A stretch of DNA of 64,000 bases from Brachynemurus nebulosus (Eukaryota; Arthropoda; Insecta; Neuroptera; Myrmeleontidae), in NCBI GenBank assembly GCA_035578155.1, contig JAPWDM010000015.1, positions 5,584,501-5,648,500 on the forward strand, written 5' to 3'. The notes beneath the pieces are model-generated. The model searched no databases and was not told the origin of the DNA. It saw only the letters and a list, made by a program, of their open reading frames with translations. Below are positions 1 through 10,735 of this stretch, in pieces. Position 1 is the first letter of the stretch. Each line of letters begins with the position of its first letter. The translations under genes were made by a program, and so were the position numbers.

Positions 1-417
1 GAAAAGTAACATTTAAGTAAATATTTGTCTTATATTGTTATCTTACGTTGTTCATATGTAAAGCCAAAACATTGTTACAGTACACATTTCTAAATATTCT
101 ATTTACAAATTCTATTTAAATTTATATAATTAAATTTCATTGTTGTTAAATCATATTGATTAACTGTAAATGTGCTTATTTTGCGGAAATAAATCTGAAT
201 TAATTTGATTTGATTTGAGTACACATTTCTTTTTTTTATAAACAAAATCTGCAAACGATTCTCAAATATAAATATACGTTCCAAGAACCTCACTTAAGAA
301 TTTTACACTGGTAAAGTTTTAACACAATAACAATTTTTCCCAATTAATCCATTTGATAATAAAACTCCGTTTGACTACACTGACATTTTTTTTAAATTAC
401 TGACCCCCCTTCTCTCT
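1..417. other. AT-rich non-coding stretch
   Basis: No credible gene is seen. The short open frames lack recognisable motifs. Near 195-222 a run of TTTGA units follows an AATAAA hexamer, which could be a worn LINE tail, but this is weak. The stretch probably includes the 3' non-coding part of the hAT remnant that ends at 485. Confidence 0.4.
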
Positions 418-485
418 CTTTACCGAAGAGGGGGCGCAAATTTCAAGTCTCGCCAGGGGCGCCAGTCACCTTAGCTACGCCACTG
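418..485. mobile_element. 3' terminal remnant of a hAT element
   Basis: The segment is GC-rich (gggggcgc, ccaggggcgcc) in an AT-rich setting and ends in TTAGCTACGCCACTG. This is the same terminus as the hAT element ending at 9426 (GCTACGCCACTG) and the reverse complement of a typical CAGTGGCGTAGC hAT end. No matching left end lies in the window. The following 8 bases, CTTGGGAC, would be its target duplication, which cannot be verified. It is non-coding. Confidence 0.6.
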
Positions 486-804
486 CTTGGGACTCATTTT
501 TCTCTTTGTAACAATAACATAGCATTACAATAATTATAAGCATATATAAGCATTACAATAATTAAATTTGATAATTTTTATACCTGAGCAAAAGTTATCG
601 GAAAAATTATTTACTTGCTGTTAATACCCGATATAAAATTTGAAAAATAGTTACAAAGTTTGTATTATTATAGTTTAAAAAATTAATTAATTTTTTTGAA
701 CACAAGCTTAATTTATTTTCCAATTTGTATTGTCATTATTTTATATATGAATGTCTTTGAAAATGAGTATTTTTCTTTTTTAGTATCAAAACACACAATT
801 CAAA
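486..804. other. intergenic AT-rich sequence, nothing recognised
   Basis: Low-complexity AT-rich DNA between the hAT terminus and the pogo-type element. No gene, RNA or clear repeat is visible. Confidence 0.4.
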
Positions 805-806
805 TA

Positions 807-3296
807 CCGTCAAACGGGACTACTTTGACACCCCGGGGTAACTTTGACATTACGAACATTTTTTTTTTTTAAATTGATTTTCCTTTTTTTTCACTTTATG
901 TTAATATCAGTTTCTATTGTTACGGGTACTAAGTAATCAAAAATGGTGAGACATTACGAAAAAGTTCCAGGAACGCGGAGTTACCGCAACTATTCGAGTG
1001 AAGACTTAAGAAATGCACTTCAAGCTATTGAAAGCGGCATGCCTGTCCAAAGGGGGGCAATAGTTTATAAAATTCCACGCATAACACATCGTAATAAGTC
1101 CCTTGGTATACACAATCAGTCGGTAGGTCATCCAAGTGTCCTTAGTAGCGGTGAACAGGAAGTGATTCGTAACACTTTATTACAAGTGGCAAAGTGGGGT
1201 TTTCCTTTAACCAAGTGTAATATTCGTGCCGTGGTCAAGAAATTCTTGGATAAACAGGGCAAAACAGTGCGTGAATTCAAAGACAATTATCGTGGACCCG
1301 ATTTTGTCGAAAACTTCATCAAGAAACACAATCATTCCACATGAATCGCAACTAATATTAAAAAATCGCGATCGTCCGTAGATAGAACCGACATTATTCA
1401 GTTTTTTGACAACATAAAGGATGCATTAGGTGATGTTGACAATAAAAACTTATACAATTACGACGAAACTAATATCGCTGATGATCCTGGTGCGAAGAAA
1501 GTTATTGTTCCCAGAAACTTCCATAGGGTAGAACGAGAACAAAACTATTTTCGGTCCTGTGTGAGCATAATGGTCTGTGGTAATGCAGCTGGAGATCTCC
1601 TGCCCCCTATGGTAATGTACAAGAGTTCCAATTTATATGAAAACTGGTGTACTGGAGGACCCCCTGGCACTGTTTATGGGAACAGCCCTTCCGAATGGTT
1701 CGACATGAACGTTTTTGGGCAATGGTTTTTTAAATCCCTTTTACCCCACATAATAGCAACCAAGGAACCAGAAACACGAGCAGTTGTAGTTGGCGACAAC
1801 CTGGCTAGCCATTTTTCACCACAGGTTACAAAAGCAGCCCTAGAAAATAATATATACATGTGCCCTTTTCCAGCCAACGCCACACATTTGATGCAGCCAC
1901 TAGATTGTGGCTGTATTTGTCCCCTTTAAGAGGAAGTGGCGCGAAATATTAGAAAAATGGCGAAAGGAGAGCAGATATTCTGGAACTTTACCCAAAGAAC
2001 ACTTCCCGGACTTACTTTCACTTCTGTGGAACAAAGTTTCAGACACTGTAGAGACAAATTTAAAATCAGGATTTAGAACCATAGGACTGTACCCAATGAA
2101 TGTTAATGAAGTCTTAATGAAGATTCCCGGAGGACTGCCTGAAAACTTGGAAGAAACTGAACGAGTTCTAGATTCATCATTGGTAGAGTTTTTTAAAGAA
2201 ATGAGGGGAACAAGCGAAGACCAGAAAAAAAAGAAAAAGGGGAAACAAGTTTGAAGCTGGAAAACAGATGACTATTGAAGACCAAGCGATTCCTAGTGAG
2301 AAAATCCAAAATGAAGTAGAATCTCAACCCCAGACAATTCCAGACAACAGTGACGAAGAATTGCCTTGTTTCTCCGACAGCCTTCCAGGGCCATCAGGAA
2401 TTCCATCAAAAAAGGTCACAGGCATAGCCAAGAAACCTAAAGTGCGTCCTCCTATTAGTATAACAAAAGCAGGTTTGAAGGGTACCAAGTAAATTCAAAA
2501 TGTGCCATATGCCGCATGTTTTTTAAAAACTACAAAAGAAGGGGCGACTGGATTGAATGTGTTCAATGCAAGAAGTAGATTTGCGGACTTTGTAATTCAA
2601 AAAGCACTGATCCATTTTATTTATGTGTGCCCAGTTTGCGAAGACTCAGCAGACGAACCGGAGGAACCATTTGCCAATAACAGCGATGTGGATAGAACCT
2701 TTAACCCTGAGACCGAAAAAGACTAGTTTTTAAATAAAGAAACGTTTTCTTAGTTTCTTATGTTTAACCTTTAGTTCATACATACCAAAGAGTTTTTCTG
2801 TTACTGTCTTTGACGTAGAATGTTTTTTATTTTATTTTTATAGGTATGTAAAACGTAGAGTAGGATGTTTTCTTGAGTTTCTTGTTTAATTTTGAACTAC
2901 AATATAACTAAAACGTCTTATTTTTGTAATGACCAGTATAAAGTGCCTTAAATAAACATTTTTTAGCGAAAAAAAAACTATTTTTCTTGACCAAAAACAA
3001 AAATTATGGTTTTTAATTCTGCGTCCATTACCAGGGTTTCTTTGACAATGCGATGCTTTAAAATGCATTTTATATTGAAATTAAAATTTGTGTCAAAGTA
3101 GCCCCAAACGCGGGTTAACTTTGACATACCCATTTTTTGGTTTTATTTTTTTTCTATTGTTTTTAGAGCAATTTGGGGTGCAGCAATCGATTCAGCTGAC
3201 CAGATTTGTTGTGATCCAATTTATTTCACAACAATAAATAACAACGTTATATTGAAAAATGTCCTGAAAACATGTCAAAGTAGCTCCGTTTGACGG
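807..3296 (+). mobile_element. complete pogo/Tigger-type DNA transposon (TIRs and TA duplication)
   Basis: A 2.49-kb element flanked by TA (805-806 and 3297-3298). The left end CCGTCAAACGGGACTACTTT and the right end, read inverted, CCGTCAAACGGAGCTACTTT differ at two positions. Subterminal copies of the ACTTTGACA word recur at about 823-850 and 3088-3128 in both orientations, a likely transposase-binding array. Its single gene, on the plus strand, is broken. TA target, short TIRs and a CENP-B-like transposase place it in the Tc1/mariner superfamily, pogo branch. Both ends survive, so it decayed in place and is not truncated. Confidence 0.9.
943..2726 (+). pseudogene. pogo/Tigger-like transposase with C-terminal PHD-like finger, disrupted
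   Basis: DDD transposase that would cut and paste its host element. The first piece (943-1344) carries the psq/CENP-B helix-turn-helix region. A TGA at 1342-1344 interrupts the frame, which then continues unchanged to 1905. Catalytic aspartates are visible in NYDETN, VVGDNLASHF and MQPLD. A one-base insertion near 1906 shifts to the frame ending at 2254, another shift lies in the A-rich tract near 2225, and a TAA occurs at 2490. The tail holds a zinc finger with C-x2-C, WIEC-x2-C, C-x2-C and FYLC, where an expected Trp codon (TGG) has become TAG near 2568. A further shift precedes an acidic C-terminus. Known family: jerky/Tigger transposases; the PHD-like tail occurs in some arthropod members. 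Not functional as it stands. Confidence 0.85.
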
Positions 3297-3332
3297 TACA
3301 TAATAATGTTTTAGTACATAATTTATACTCAA

Positions 3333-3833
3333 CAAAAGGTTGCTAGTGATACCGATAGAAATACAAGAAGGATTACGTCAGAAATTGTTGCTAATATAGC
3401 GCAAGCTGTAAAACGTGGCGATTTCGAAATGCTTTCTGTAGCTCCTCTTAGTATTTTTGTATGCGAATAAATATTGCGTAATAACTGTGAGCAATGTAAA
3501 AATTCACTTATTGGTGATGCATCGTTACCATGTAATGAATTTATATTTTATAAAACGGAGGATCCTTCTAAGTGTATTTTGCCATCTGAAGACCTAGTTA
3601 TTCGCGTCGGTTATGCTTGCAATATATTTGATAAACACATAGGCCAATGTAGGCATATGATTGACGTAAAAAAAAGCTCTTAAAAATTATGCAAGATTAT
3701 GTCGGCTTTTCTTGGGTACAATGTGAAGATCAGCGGATCTCTATAAAAAAAGGTATATTAGATTTAGTTTGTACCATAAGCCTAAGCCTCGAAAAATATT
3801 GTAATTCCTACAACCAGAACAAAAAGAATTATT
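3333..3833 (+). pseudogene. P-element/THAP9-type transposase fragment
   Basis: Translated pieces (EIVANIAQAVKRGDFE, NNCEQCKNSLI, YVGFSWVQCED, GILDLVC) match in order the C-terminal part of the THAP9-like protein at 10736-11754 (ANAVKRNSF, NNGCQECKKSML, VDFSWLHC, GIVEIVCLV). A TAA at 3468-3470 and a frame change near 3683 break it. The piggyBac element inserted into its TTAA at 3834-3837, so the sequence resuming at 6837 is the original continuation. The element is diverged from the 10.7-kb copy, so they are separate insertions or subfamilies. Confidence 0.75.
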
Positions 3834-3851
3834 TTAACCCTTTGGACCCCA

Positions 3852-3959
3852 GCCGCCGATATACCATCGGTAGATTTTACTACCTAAAAACCACAGGCCG
3901 CCGATACATCGTCGGTAAAAATATTCCGAAAAATACCAGCCGACGGTATATCGTAGGTG
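3852..3959. repeat. three subterminal repeats of the piggyBac left end
   Basis: Three spaced copies of a roughly 22-bp imperfect palindrome (CCGCCGATATACCATCGG, CCGCCGATACATCGTCGG, CCGACGGTATATCGTAGG) start at about 3851, 3898 and 3939, with similar spacing. They lie just inside the left TIR, where transposase-binding or promoter sites are expected. No comparable array is obvious at the right end. Confidence 0.65.
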
Positions 3960-4313
3960 AGATACTAGCGATTATAATTAGCTTTTATGTGGTTTCTCTT
4001 TGAAACAATTAACGTGTCTATGTTCTGTACATCATTGTGAATCCATATATTTCAATAGCGAAGCATTAATTTGACTCATGTCTTCATATTCGATGGGATA
4101 CAAACAGCTGTCAGTGTAGCGCGCCAAACCACCTGCCACAGTTTCCCGCGCTGGTCAGTGTCGCGTTAGCCGGCTGGCGAGCTTTGTTGTGCGAGGTTAT
4201 GTTATTGTTTACGCGTTAGTTATTGTTGTATATTGTAAATATTATTTTCGTTTCTTAGAATATTTTTTGACATTGTATTTTGTTAGTGATTAGTGTGTTG
4301 TATATAGTGAATA

Positions 4314-5915
4314 ATGAGTGATCAAAACATAAAAGACCGTCCCAGTGAAGTTGATCGACAACTAAACTTAGACATTTCAGACGATGACTTTTCTGATATT
4401 TCTGATTTATATGGCGATGATAGTGAGATTGACCCAACATATCTTCCAGATTCTGATAATGAAAGAGATGTAGGCCTATTTAGTGTGAGAAATGTTTCAG
4501 TTAACCAACCTTCTACTTCAACTCAAAGTTATACTGCGCCTAGGCCTACTCCTACATCGCAACCTGTGCCTACGCAACGATTACAAGACCGATTTCGCCG
4601 TTCTCAAGTACTAAGTGATAGTTCTGATTTATCAGATGACGAAGAAGAGGATAATGAAATTTGGCAAGGCATAAACGAAGTGGAATGTCAAAACATTACA
4701 CACAACTTTGACTTCAATGAAATACCTGGTCCTTCTCGTAGTGTACCAAATATTACCAAACCCATTGATTTTTTTAACCTCTTCTTTACACAAGCCCTGC
4801 TAAACATATTTGTAAGTGAGACCAACCGTTATGCCTGTCAAAAAATTTCAACAAACACTAATGCCTCACCACACAGTTTATTCAGAAAGTGGTTACCTGT
4901 AACACTCCCTGAGATAAAAGCATTTATTGCTGTCGTGTTGAATATGGGTCTTATTCGTAAGCCTTCCATAAAATCATACTGGAGTAGTAGCCGGTGTCAG
5001 TCAACTTCGTGGTTTCCTCTCATGTTTCATAGGAATAGGTTTGAAGCTTTGCTTAGTTTTTTTCATGTTGTAAATAACGAGGCTCTTCCTAAGGCAGGCG
5101 AACCTGAATATGACCCAACGCAAAAGTTTGCTCCTGTTCTAGATCATTGTAATAGGTTATTCAAGCAGTTTTACACAGGTCATCAACAACTATCAGTTGA
5201 CGAATCATTGATTGGGACCAAAAGTCAGACTCAACTTATGCAGTATATGCCGAACAAGCATCACCACCGCTGGGGCGTGAAACTTTGGGTTCTTGTGGAC
5301 TCAGTTAGTAACTACTGCTTGAGTATGATCTGTTATAAGGGTAAAAAAAATGAACAAGAAAAAGAAGACATAAAAAATTATGGCTTAGGTTACACAGTAG
5401 TAAAAAATTTGTTAGTAGCCTGTAACTATATTCATAAAGGCTATCACGTTTTCTGTGATAATTTCTTTACGAGTGTAAATCTGGTAAAAGGCTTGTATCA
5501 AAATAAGACATTCTTCACTGGAACAGTAAGAAAAACAAGAAAAGATCTTCCGCTAGGTTCATCAGCTACACTACAAGTCGGGGAAAAAAAGTATTGGAGG
5601 AAGCAAAATATAGTGGCACTAGCTTATAGACAAAAGAACAGCCAGAAGAAGCCTGTCATTCTCCTAACATCGAATGCCCAGATAGGGGACGTAGAAAATA
5701 TGAAACGGAGACATGGAAGAAGCACAACAGAAACTAAACCAGCAGCCATAATAGATTACAACAAGTATATGGGCGGGATAGACAGCAATGACATGATGCT
5801 GTACTCTTACCTCAATGAACGGAGGACAGTGAAATATTGGAAGAAGGTTGTGTTCAACTTATTTGCTAGAATGGTTTTGAACAGTTACATCATTTATAAA
5901 GAAAAACAAAACTAA
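4314..5915 (+). CDS. piggyBac transposase (533 codons, C-terminal finger displaced by a frameshift)
   Basis: Cut-and-paste transposase acting on TTAA. The acidic, low-complexity N-terminus (residues 1-135) is followed by the DDE_Tnp_1_7 core. Catalytic aspartates can be placed at D296 (LSVDESLIG), D382 (VFCDNFFTS) and D490 (MGGIDSNDM), matching the family's DDD triad in order and spacing. The start at 4314 lies 476 bp inside the element. The frame ends at 5913-5915, but a piggyBac cysteine-rich C-terminus follows at once in another frame, so one base appears to have been lost near 5913. The core could in principle be made; whether it works without the finger is unknown. Among the better-preserved transposase cores in the window. 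Confidence 0.92.
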   Translation: MSDQNIKDRPSEVDRQLNLDISDDDFSDISDLYGDDSEIDPTYLPDSDNERDVGLFSVRNVSVNQPSTSTQSYTAPRPTPTSQPVPTQRLQDRFRRSQVLSDSSDLSDDEEEDNEIWQGINEVECQNITHNFDFNEIPGPSRSVPNITKPIDFFNLFFTQALLNIFVSETNRYACQKISTNTNASPHSLFRKWLPVTLPEIKAFIAVVLNMGLIRKPSIKSYWSSSRCQSTSWFPLMFHRNRFEALLSFFHVVNNEALPKAGEPEYDPTQKFAPVLDHCNRLFKQFYTGHQQLSVDESLIGTKSQTQLMQYMPNKHHHRWGVKLWVLVDSVSNYCLSMICYKGKKNEQEKEDIKNYGLGYTVVKNLLVACNYIHKGYHVFCDNFFTSVNLVKGLYQNKTFFTGTVRKTRKDLPLGSSATLQVGEKKYWRKQNIVALAYRQKNSQKKPVILLTSNAQIGDVENMKRRHGRSTTETKPAAIIDYNKYMGGIDSNDMMLYSYLNERRTVKYWKKVVFNLFARMVLNSYIIYKEKQN

Positions 5916-6223
5916 ATGGCAGTAAACCTCTAACTAGATATCTTTATTGCATTTCTGTCATTGAGTCAATTACAGATGAGTGGCTCTCATTTCGTAATGA
6001 GGACATTGGTGGTTTTGGCGACAACAGCGGTGCAGGTGCTGCAAAAAAAATGTTCGGACTAGAAAAATTGGAGGGAAGAAAAGAAAAAACCTGTTTTGTT
6101 TGTACCAAGAGGGGTCCAGATTACATGAAAAAAGGAAGGAAACGGTCCAGAACAGTTTTTATTGGCTGCAAAGAAGGGTGTCACGCCCAGTGCTTGGCTA
6201 AGCATATTTGCTCCAATAATTAG
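5915..6223 (+). pseudogene. displaced C-terminal cysteine-rich domain of the piggyBac transposase
   Basis: An open frame continues the transposase in a different phase from 5915 to a TAG at 6221-6223. It encodes a linker and then a finger with CFVC, GC, GCHAQCL and HIC, the Cys/His cluster that binds subterminal DNA in piggyBac transposases. Together with the 533-codon part this gives the usual family length of about 630 residues. A single lesion at the A-rich junction near 5905-5916 separates the two. A sequencing or assembly error there is possible. Confidence 0.8.
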
Positions 6224-6836
6224 ACCATCTTACAAATAAATGAAAAAATATAAATAGACTGTAAATGGTGTTTTTTATCTTTTTATATAGTTCATCTTGT
6301 TTCAACAACAATATAATGATTTGGTAAGTCAAAGATTTACTTATTATTTTACATGGTATAGTTATGTAAAAAAAGTAATTTTTCAGGTTCCGTATCAAAA
6401 TGAAAAATATTACATAGCATAATTATTTTTTACTGTAGGAAGCTGAAATTTTTTATGTAGGTTGCCAATAATATTGTAAACAAAACAGACTTATTGCCCA
6501 CAGTTAAAATATTCTTTGTTTTTTTTTTCAAAAAAAATTCAAACATAATTTTTTAATTTATATGTATATATTTCTACATATACATTTATAAATATATATA
6601 CATTTTCAGTAATATTGATAACAATAATATTTTTTATTTGTAAGCTATCTATTTCTGAACAGTTTGGTACATAAAACATATTAATAGCTCAAACACCTAT
6701 GATTATATGAATTTTTTTTATAAACGTTGCAAAAAGAGTGAAATTCCCCTAGGGTTTTTGGCATGTTCCATGTACAAGTGGACTTAGTAAAAATTTTAAC
6801 CAATCTAATTTTTGGGTCTGGGGTCTAAAGGGTTAA

Positions 6837-9426
6837 CATATATTTTTTTAATTTATCTAAACATTAGTTTTAGTCCTCTAGTTTCGAATAATTAAAAAAA
6901 AATCTTTATTAATTTTATTCAATTGTATTTTTAGATTCTTCTGAAGCACATTCTCCATTAGATGTCCATCCGGAAATAGAGGAAACCCAAATCGATGATT
7001 CTAAGAAGTCTGAAGAATTTCATAATATAATTTCGTCAAATAGAGGAAATTTTGGTGACAGTCCAACTGAATGCGAACGAAAAATAAATTTCAAATTGGG
7101 TCCATTTAAACCACAAGGACCGTTTCCAAAAGATTCGGAAATAAAGCGATGTTTTTCGGTCTATAATTATTCATATTTAAATAAGGCTGGCATAAAAATT
7201 CCAAGACCGTGGCTATATTATTCTAATGTTTTAAACAAGTCGTACTGGCACTTCTGTTGGTTATTAGCAGATCGTCAAAGCCAATCGTACTCCTCTGCAT
7301 GGGTTAACGGTGTTTCCGTTAGAACCAATTTTACACAATGTTTATTTGATCATGAAAACTCACAGCAGCATATTAATGCATCCCTATCTTATAATAATTG
7401 GTTACAAGGAAATACCATCGATACTTTTTTGCAAAGTAAAATCAATAGTAAAATCACATTCTGGAGAGATGTATTGCATCGTATAATTGATGTTATAATT
7501 ACTTTAGCATCATGCAATCTACCTTTAAGAGGCCATGATTCTCATTCTGGAAATTTTATGTCAGTTTTACGTTTACTATCTAATTATGATCCTATTTTAA
7601 AAGAACTTCTCTTAAAACCGAAAGGCGAAACAAATTATTTAAGCCCTACGATTCAAAATGAAATTATTAATTTGCTTGGTACCGCAGTTAGGAATAATAT
7701 TATTTTAGAAATTAAAAAAGCACCATTTCTGGCAATTATTTTGGATACAACACAAAACTTGTCAAAAATTGACCAACTTTCTGTAGTTTTTCGATAGATT
7801 TCGATAACAGAAAATGATGATAATGTACCTAAAGAATTTAAAATCTGTGAGTTCTTTTTGGGGTTTATAGCAGTATCCGATTGCAGTGCAGAAGGACTTA
7901 AAACTGAAATTTTAAATACGATTAAATATGGAATTGATTTGTCTAAATGTAGAGGACAGGGTTACGATGGAGCAAATGTTATGTCGGGTGTATATGGAAG
8001 ATTACAAGCCCTTTTAAAAGAGCATGCCTCGAATGCTGATTATGTTCACTGTGCTGCACACGCATTAAATTTAATTTTAAACGATGCTGCGAAACATGTT
8101 ATTGAAGTGTCGACTTTTTTCGATAATTTAGAAAAAATATACACTTTTTTTGGCAATAGTATAAAACGCTGGGCAATGTTGAGTAACGATTCATCTGAAA
8201 AATATAAAATTACCCTTAAAAAGGTATGTCCTACTAGATGGTCTTCAAAGAACGACGCTTTATTAGCGATAAAGAAAAATTATTTATTAATAATGAAAAC
8301 TTTGTACCAACTAAATTTAATTTCCACTAAAAAAGATGAACGTAAAGAATGTAAACATATAATTAACATTTTAGAGAGTTATGATTTCTTAGTGCTTGTC
8401 ATATTTTTTTCTTCACTATTTAAAATCATTAATCCTATTTCTAAAGCTCTTCAGCATGAAAATAATGATTTACAGAAAGCTAGTATTTTATTAAGTAATC
8501 TTTTGAATAGACTGAGCGAAATAAGAAATCAAAATTCATTCAATGGTTTGCTAAATGAGTCCAGAGATTTAGCAAAAGAGTGGGGGGTAACAACTGTTTT
8601 AAAAAATAAAAGGCGAAAGATAACGAAGCGTTTTTTTGATGAGTGATATGAGTTATCACAAGATGAGAGAATTTCAGACCCGGAATCATATTTCAAAGTC
8701 AATGTATACTATTGCTGTTTAGATATATTAATTTCTCAAACTAAACAAAGATTTCAGAGCCTTTGTGACCTGAGTAATATGTTCGAAATACTACAGCCGC
8801 AGAAACTCCTATCTTCTTCAAACGAAGTGATAAAAAACGCTTCCGGAAAACTGTCGGCTAAATACAGTAAAGACATCTCAGTTAATCTTTATGAACAATT
8901 AATTGCTCTGAAAACATGCTTAAAATCTGAAATTCAAAAAATTCATTCCATTAAGGAACTCATGGAATTATTGCTGATAAAATTCAATAGCCTTGCATCC
9001 AGCTTTCCGGAGGTAATAACAGCATGCTTTCTATTCTTGACCCTTCCAGTTACAACCGCAACAGCTGAAAGAAGTTTTTCAAAATTAAAACTGATAAAAA
9101 ATTACCTAAGGACTTTGATGGGACAGGAACGGCTATCAGACTTGTCACTATTGTCTATAGAGGCAGAAATTTTAAAAAAACTGAAATCGTCTTCAACTAT
9201 AGATGATTTAATAAATCAATTTCCCGAAAAAAAGGCAAGTGTATATTTAATTTGAATTGTTTGGCTAGCTCAATTTCTAGGAGGAAGCGATAACTTAAAA
9301 TCAATAAATATTAATTTTAATTTAATGCAAGCATTTTTGTTTCTTTTGTGAGGAATCTTTACCCCTTCATTTGGGCCCCCCAATTAATTTTGATATAGGG
9401 CCCCTCCAAGGCACGCTACGCCACTG
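6837..9426 (+). mobile_element. hAT element, 3' part with right terminus
   Basis: The right end is GCTACGCCACTG at 9415-9426, preceded by GC-rich 3' sequence, the same terminus as at 485. The left limit is not seen. The coding part starts at a splice acceptor at 6933-6934, so the first exon and left TIR are missing or separated by later insertions. The 8 bases after 9426 are TATAGGTA, and no matching copy is found upstream. It is a remnant. Confidence 0.75.
6935..9255 (+). pseudogene. hAT transposase, ZMYM/TTF (DUF4371) type, two in-frame stops
   Basis: One reading frame runs from a TTTTTAG acceptor to a TGA at 9253-9255, interrupted only by TAG at 7795-7797 and TGA at 8644-8646. The order is: a TTF-type zinc region (SYWHFCWLLADR, FDHENSQQHI), DUF4371 RNase-H-like core (RGHDSHSGNF, AIILDTTQ, CRGQGYDGANVMSG, HCAAHALNLIL, CPTRWSSKNDA), and the hAT C-terminal dimerisation block (LTLPVTTATAERSFSKLK). 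These are hallmarks of ZMYM1/ZMYM6-like transposases of arthropods. The upstream exon is absent. Two point stops and no frameshifts suggest modest age. Confidence 0.88.
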
Positions 9427-9603
9427 TATAGGTACAACGTAGAAGTAACTAACTAATTAATAAAATAACTAGTATTTGTGTTGAAAACAGCTAATAGGTA
9501 CTGACACCTAGTGTCACTAGTGATCGCTGATCGCGATTGACCTGTACGGTTGTTCTGACCATCATACGTATGTAGTATGCTCAGACTATTAAGTGTTAAT
9601 TTA

Positions 9604-9606
<3 letters not shown>

Positions 9607-9678
<72 letters not shown>
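9607..9678. repeat. (TA)n microsatellite
   Basis: A 72-bp perfect AT dinucleotide array beside the hAT end. Sequence 9427-9606 to its left has no gene. Confidence 0.97.
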
Positions 9679-9683
<5 letters not shown>

Positions 9684-10735
9684 TTTCGTGCTAAATGAAT
9701 AAACAGTTAACTTCTTATCAGTTTAAAACTATGAAATGGATTCTTTTAAGTCAAAGTTTGTACTTTAATTGATGCTTAAGGTAAATCGATCGCTTGAAAC
9801 TTTCCAAGTTTAGAATTTGAAATTTTAGTATATTATAGAAAAAGATGTGATGCATTCACTGACACTATTTTGAATAGTTTTTGACGTGTAGTTTAAAAGA
9901 AATAAATTTTCAAAGTTAGAATTTTTAACGTACGAGTAAATGCAAAAGAATGATTAGAGGTGAATCAGTGGTATATTATATATTTAAGTAAGTTGTGTCA
10001 TTAAAAACCAACTTTAAGATTTAAAAAAAAAAAAAACTGAAAATTATTTTCTTGAATGCTTTCGAATCATTAAAAAACTATTTTGTTTAATATTGGACGT
10101 TTAGTTATTGTAATAGAAACAAAACTATAAAAACGTCATTTCATACTAATATTATACATCCATAATATATTCGTGTACGTGTTAGTTATTATGTGTGCGT
10201 ACACGTCAACTACCAGAATCAAATTCATTACTTTTAAAATTATTAAAATTAGAAGACTGAACAATAATCAGATATTAATACTGTTACATGTATTATAAAA
10301 TTTAACTAATTTTTCTACACATAAATTATATTTATTTATGGAGAAAAAAATAGACTTAGTAATTCATTTGTCAGTACTGATCGATTCACCTTATGTAATT
10401 GGAGATTTATTGGTTGTTTATGAAATCAAACAACAATTTTTTAAACTTATTAGAATATTTTTTACCATGTAAAATAATCTCAGAAATTTTGACAAATATT
10501 GTTAAATATTGCAATATGTGATTAAAAGTTATTTATAAATGAATTTCATATTTGATTTGAGAAAAAAATTGTGACCGTCATTTAAAAAAAAAATAAATAA
10601 ATAATAATAATAATAATAAATAACAATAAAAATTTAAAGTATCAACAAGTTGATTATCAAACTTTACCCCATATTTAATAAAAAAAAAAAGTTGTAATTT
10701 TAATTCATATGTACATGTTGCAATATTTAACTCAC
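9679..10735. other. AT-rich stretch, likely intron of the THAP9-like gene
   Basis: No coding signal on either strand. It contains A-rich and AATAAT-rich low-complexity patches near 10580-10630. Because the exon at 10736-11754 ends in a consensus donor on the minus strand, the right part of this stretch is probably intron sequence. Confidence 0.4.

Larger units (their letters stand above)
3838..6832 (+). mobile_element. complete piggyBac element with TTAA duplication
   Basis: The element is 2995 bp. TTAA sits at 3834-3837 and 6833-6836. The left end reads CCCTTTGGACCCCAG and the right end CTGGGGTCTAAAGGG, an inverted pair with one mismatch, starting and ending in the CCC...GGG typical of piggyBac. 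It carries one plus-strand transposase gene that is open for 533 codons with all catalytic residues. Bases 6224-6832 are AT-rich 3' flank without further coding. It inserted into the P-element fragment, so it is the younger of the two. Confidence 0.93.
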
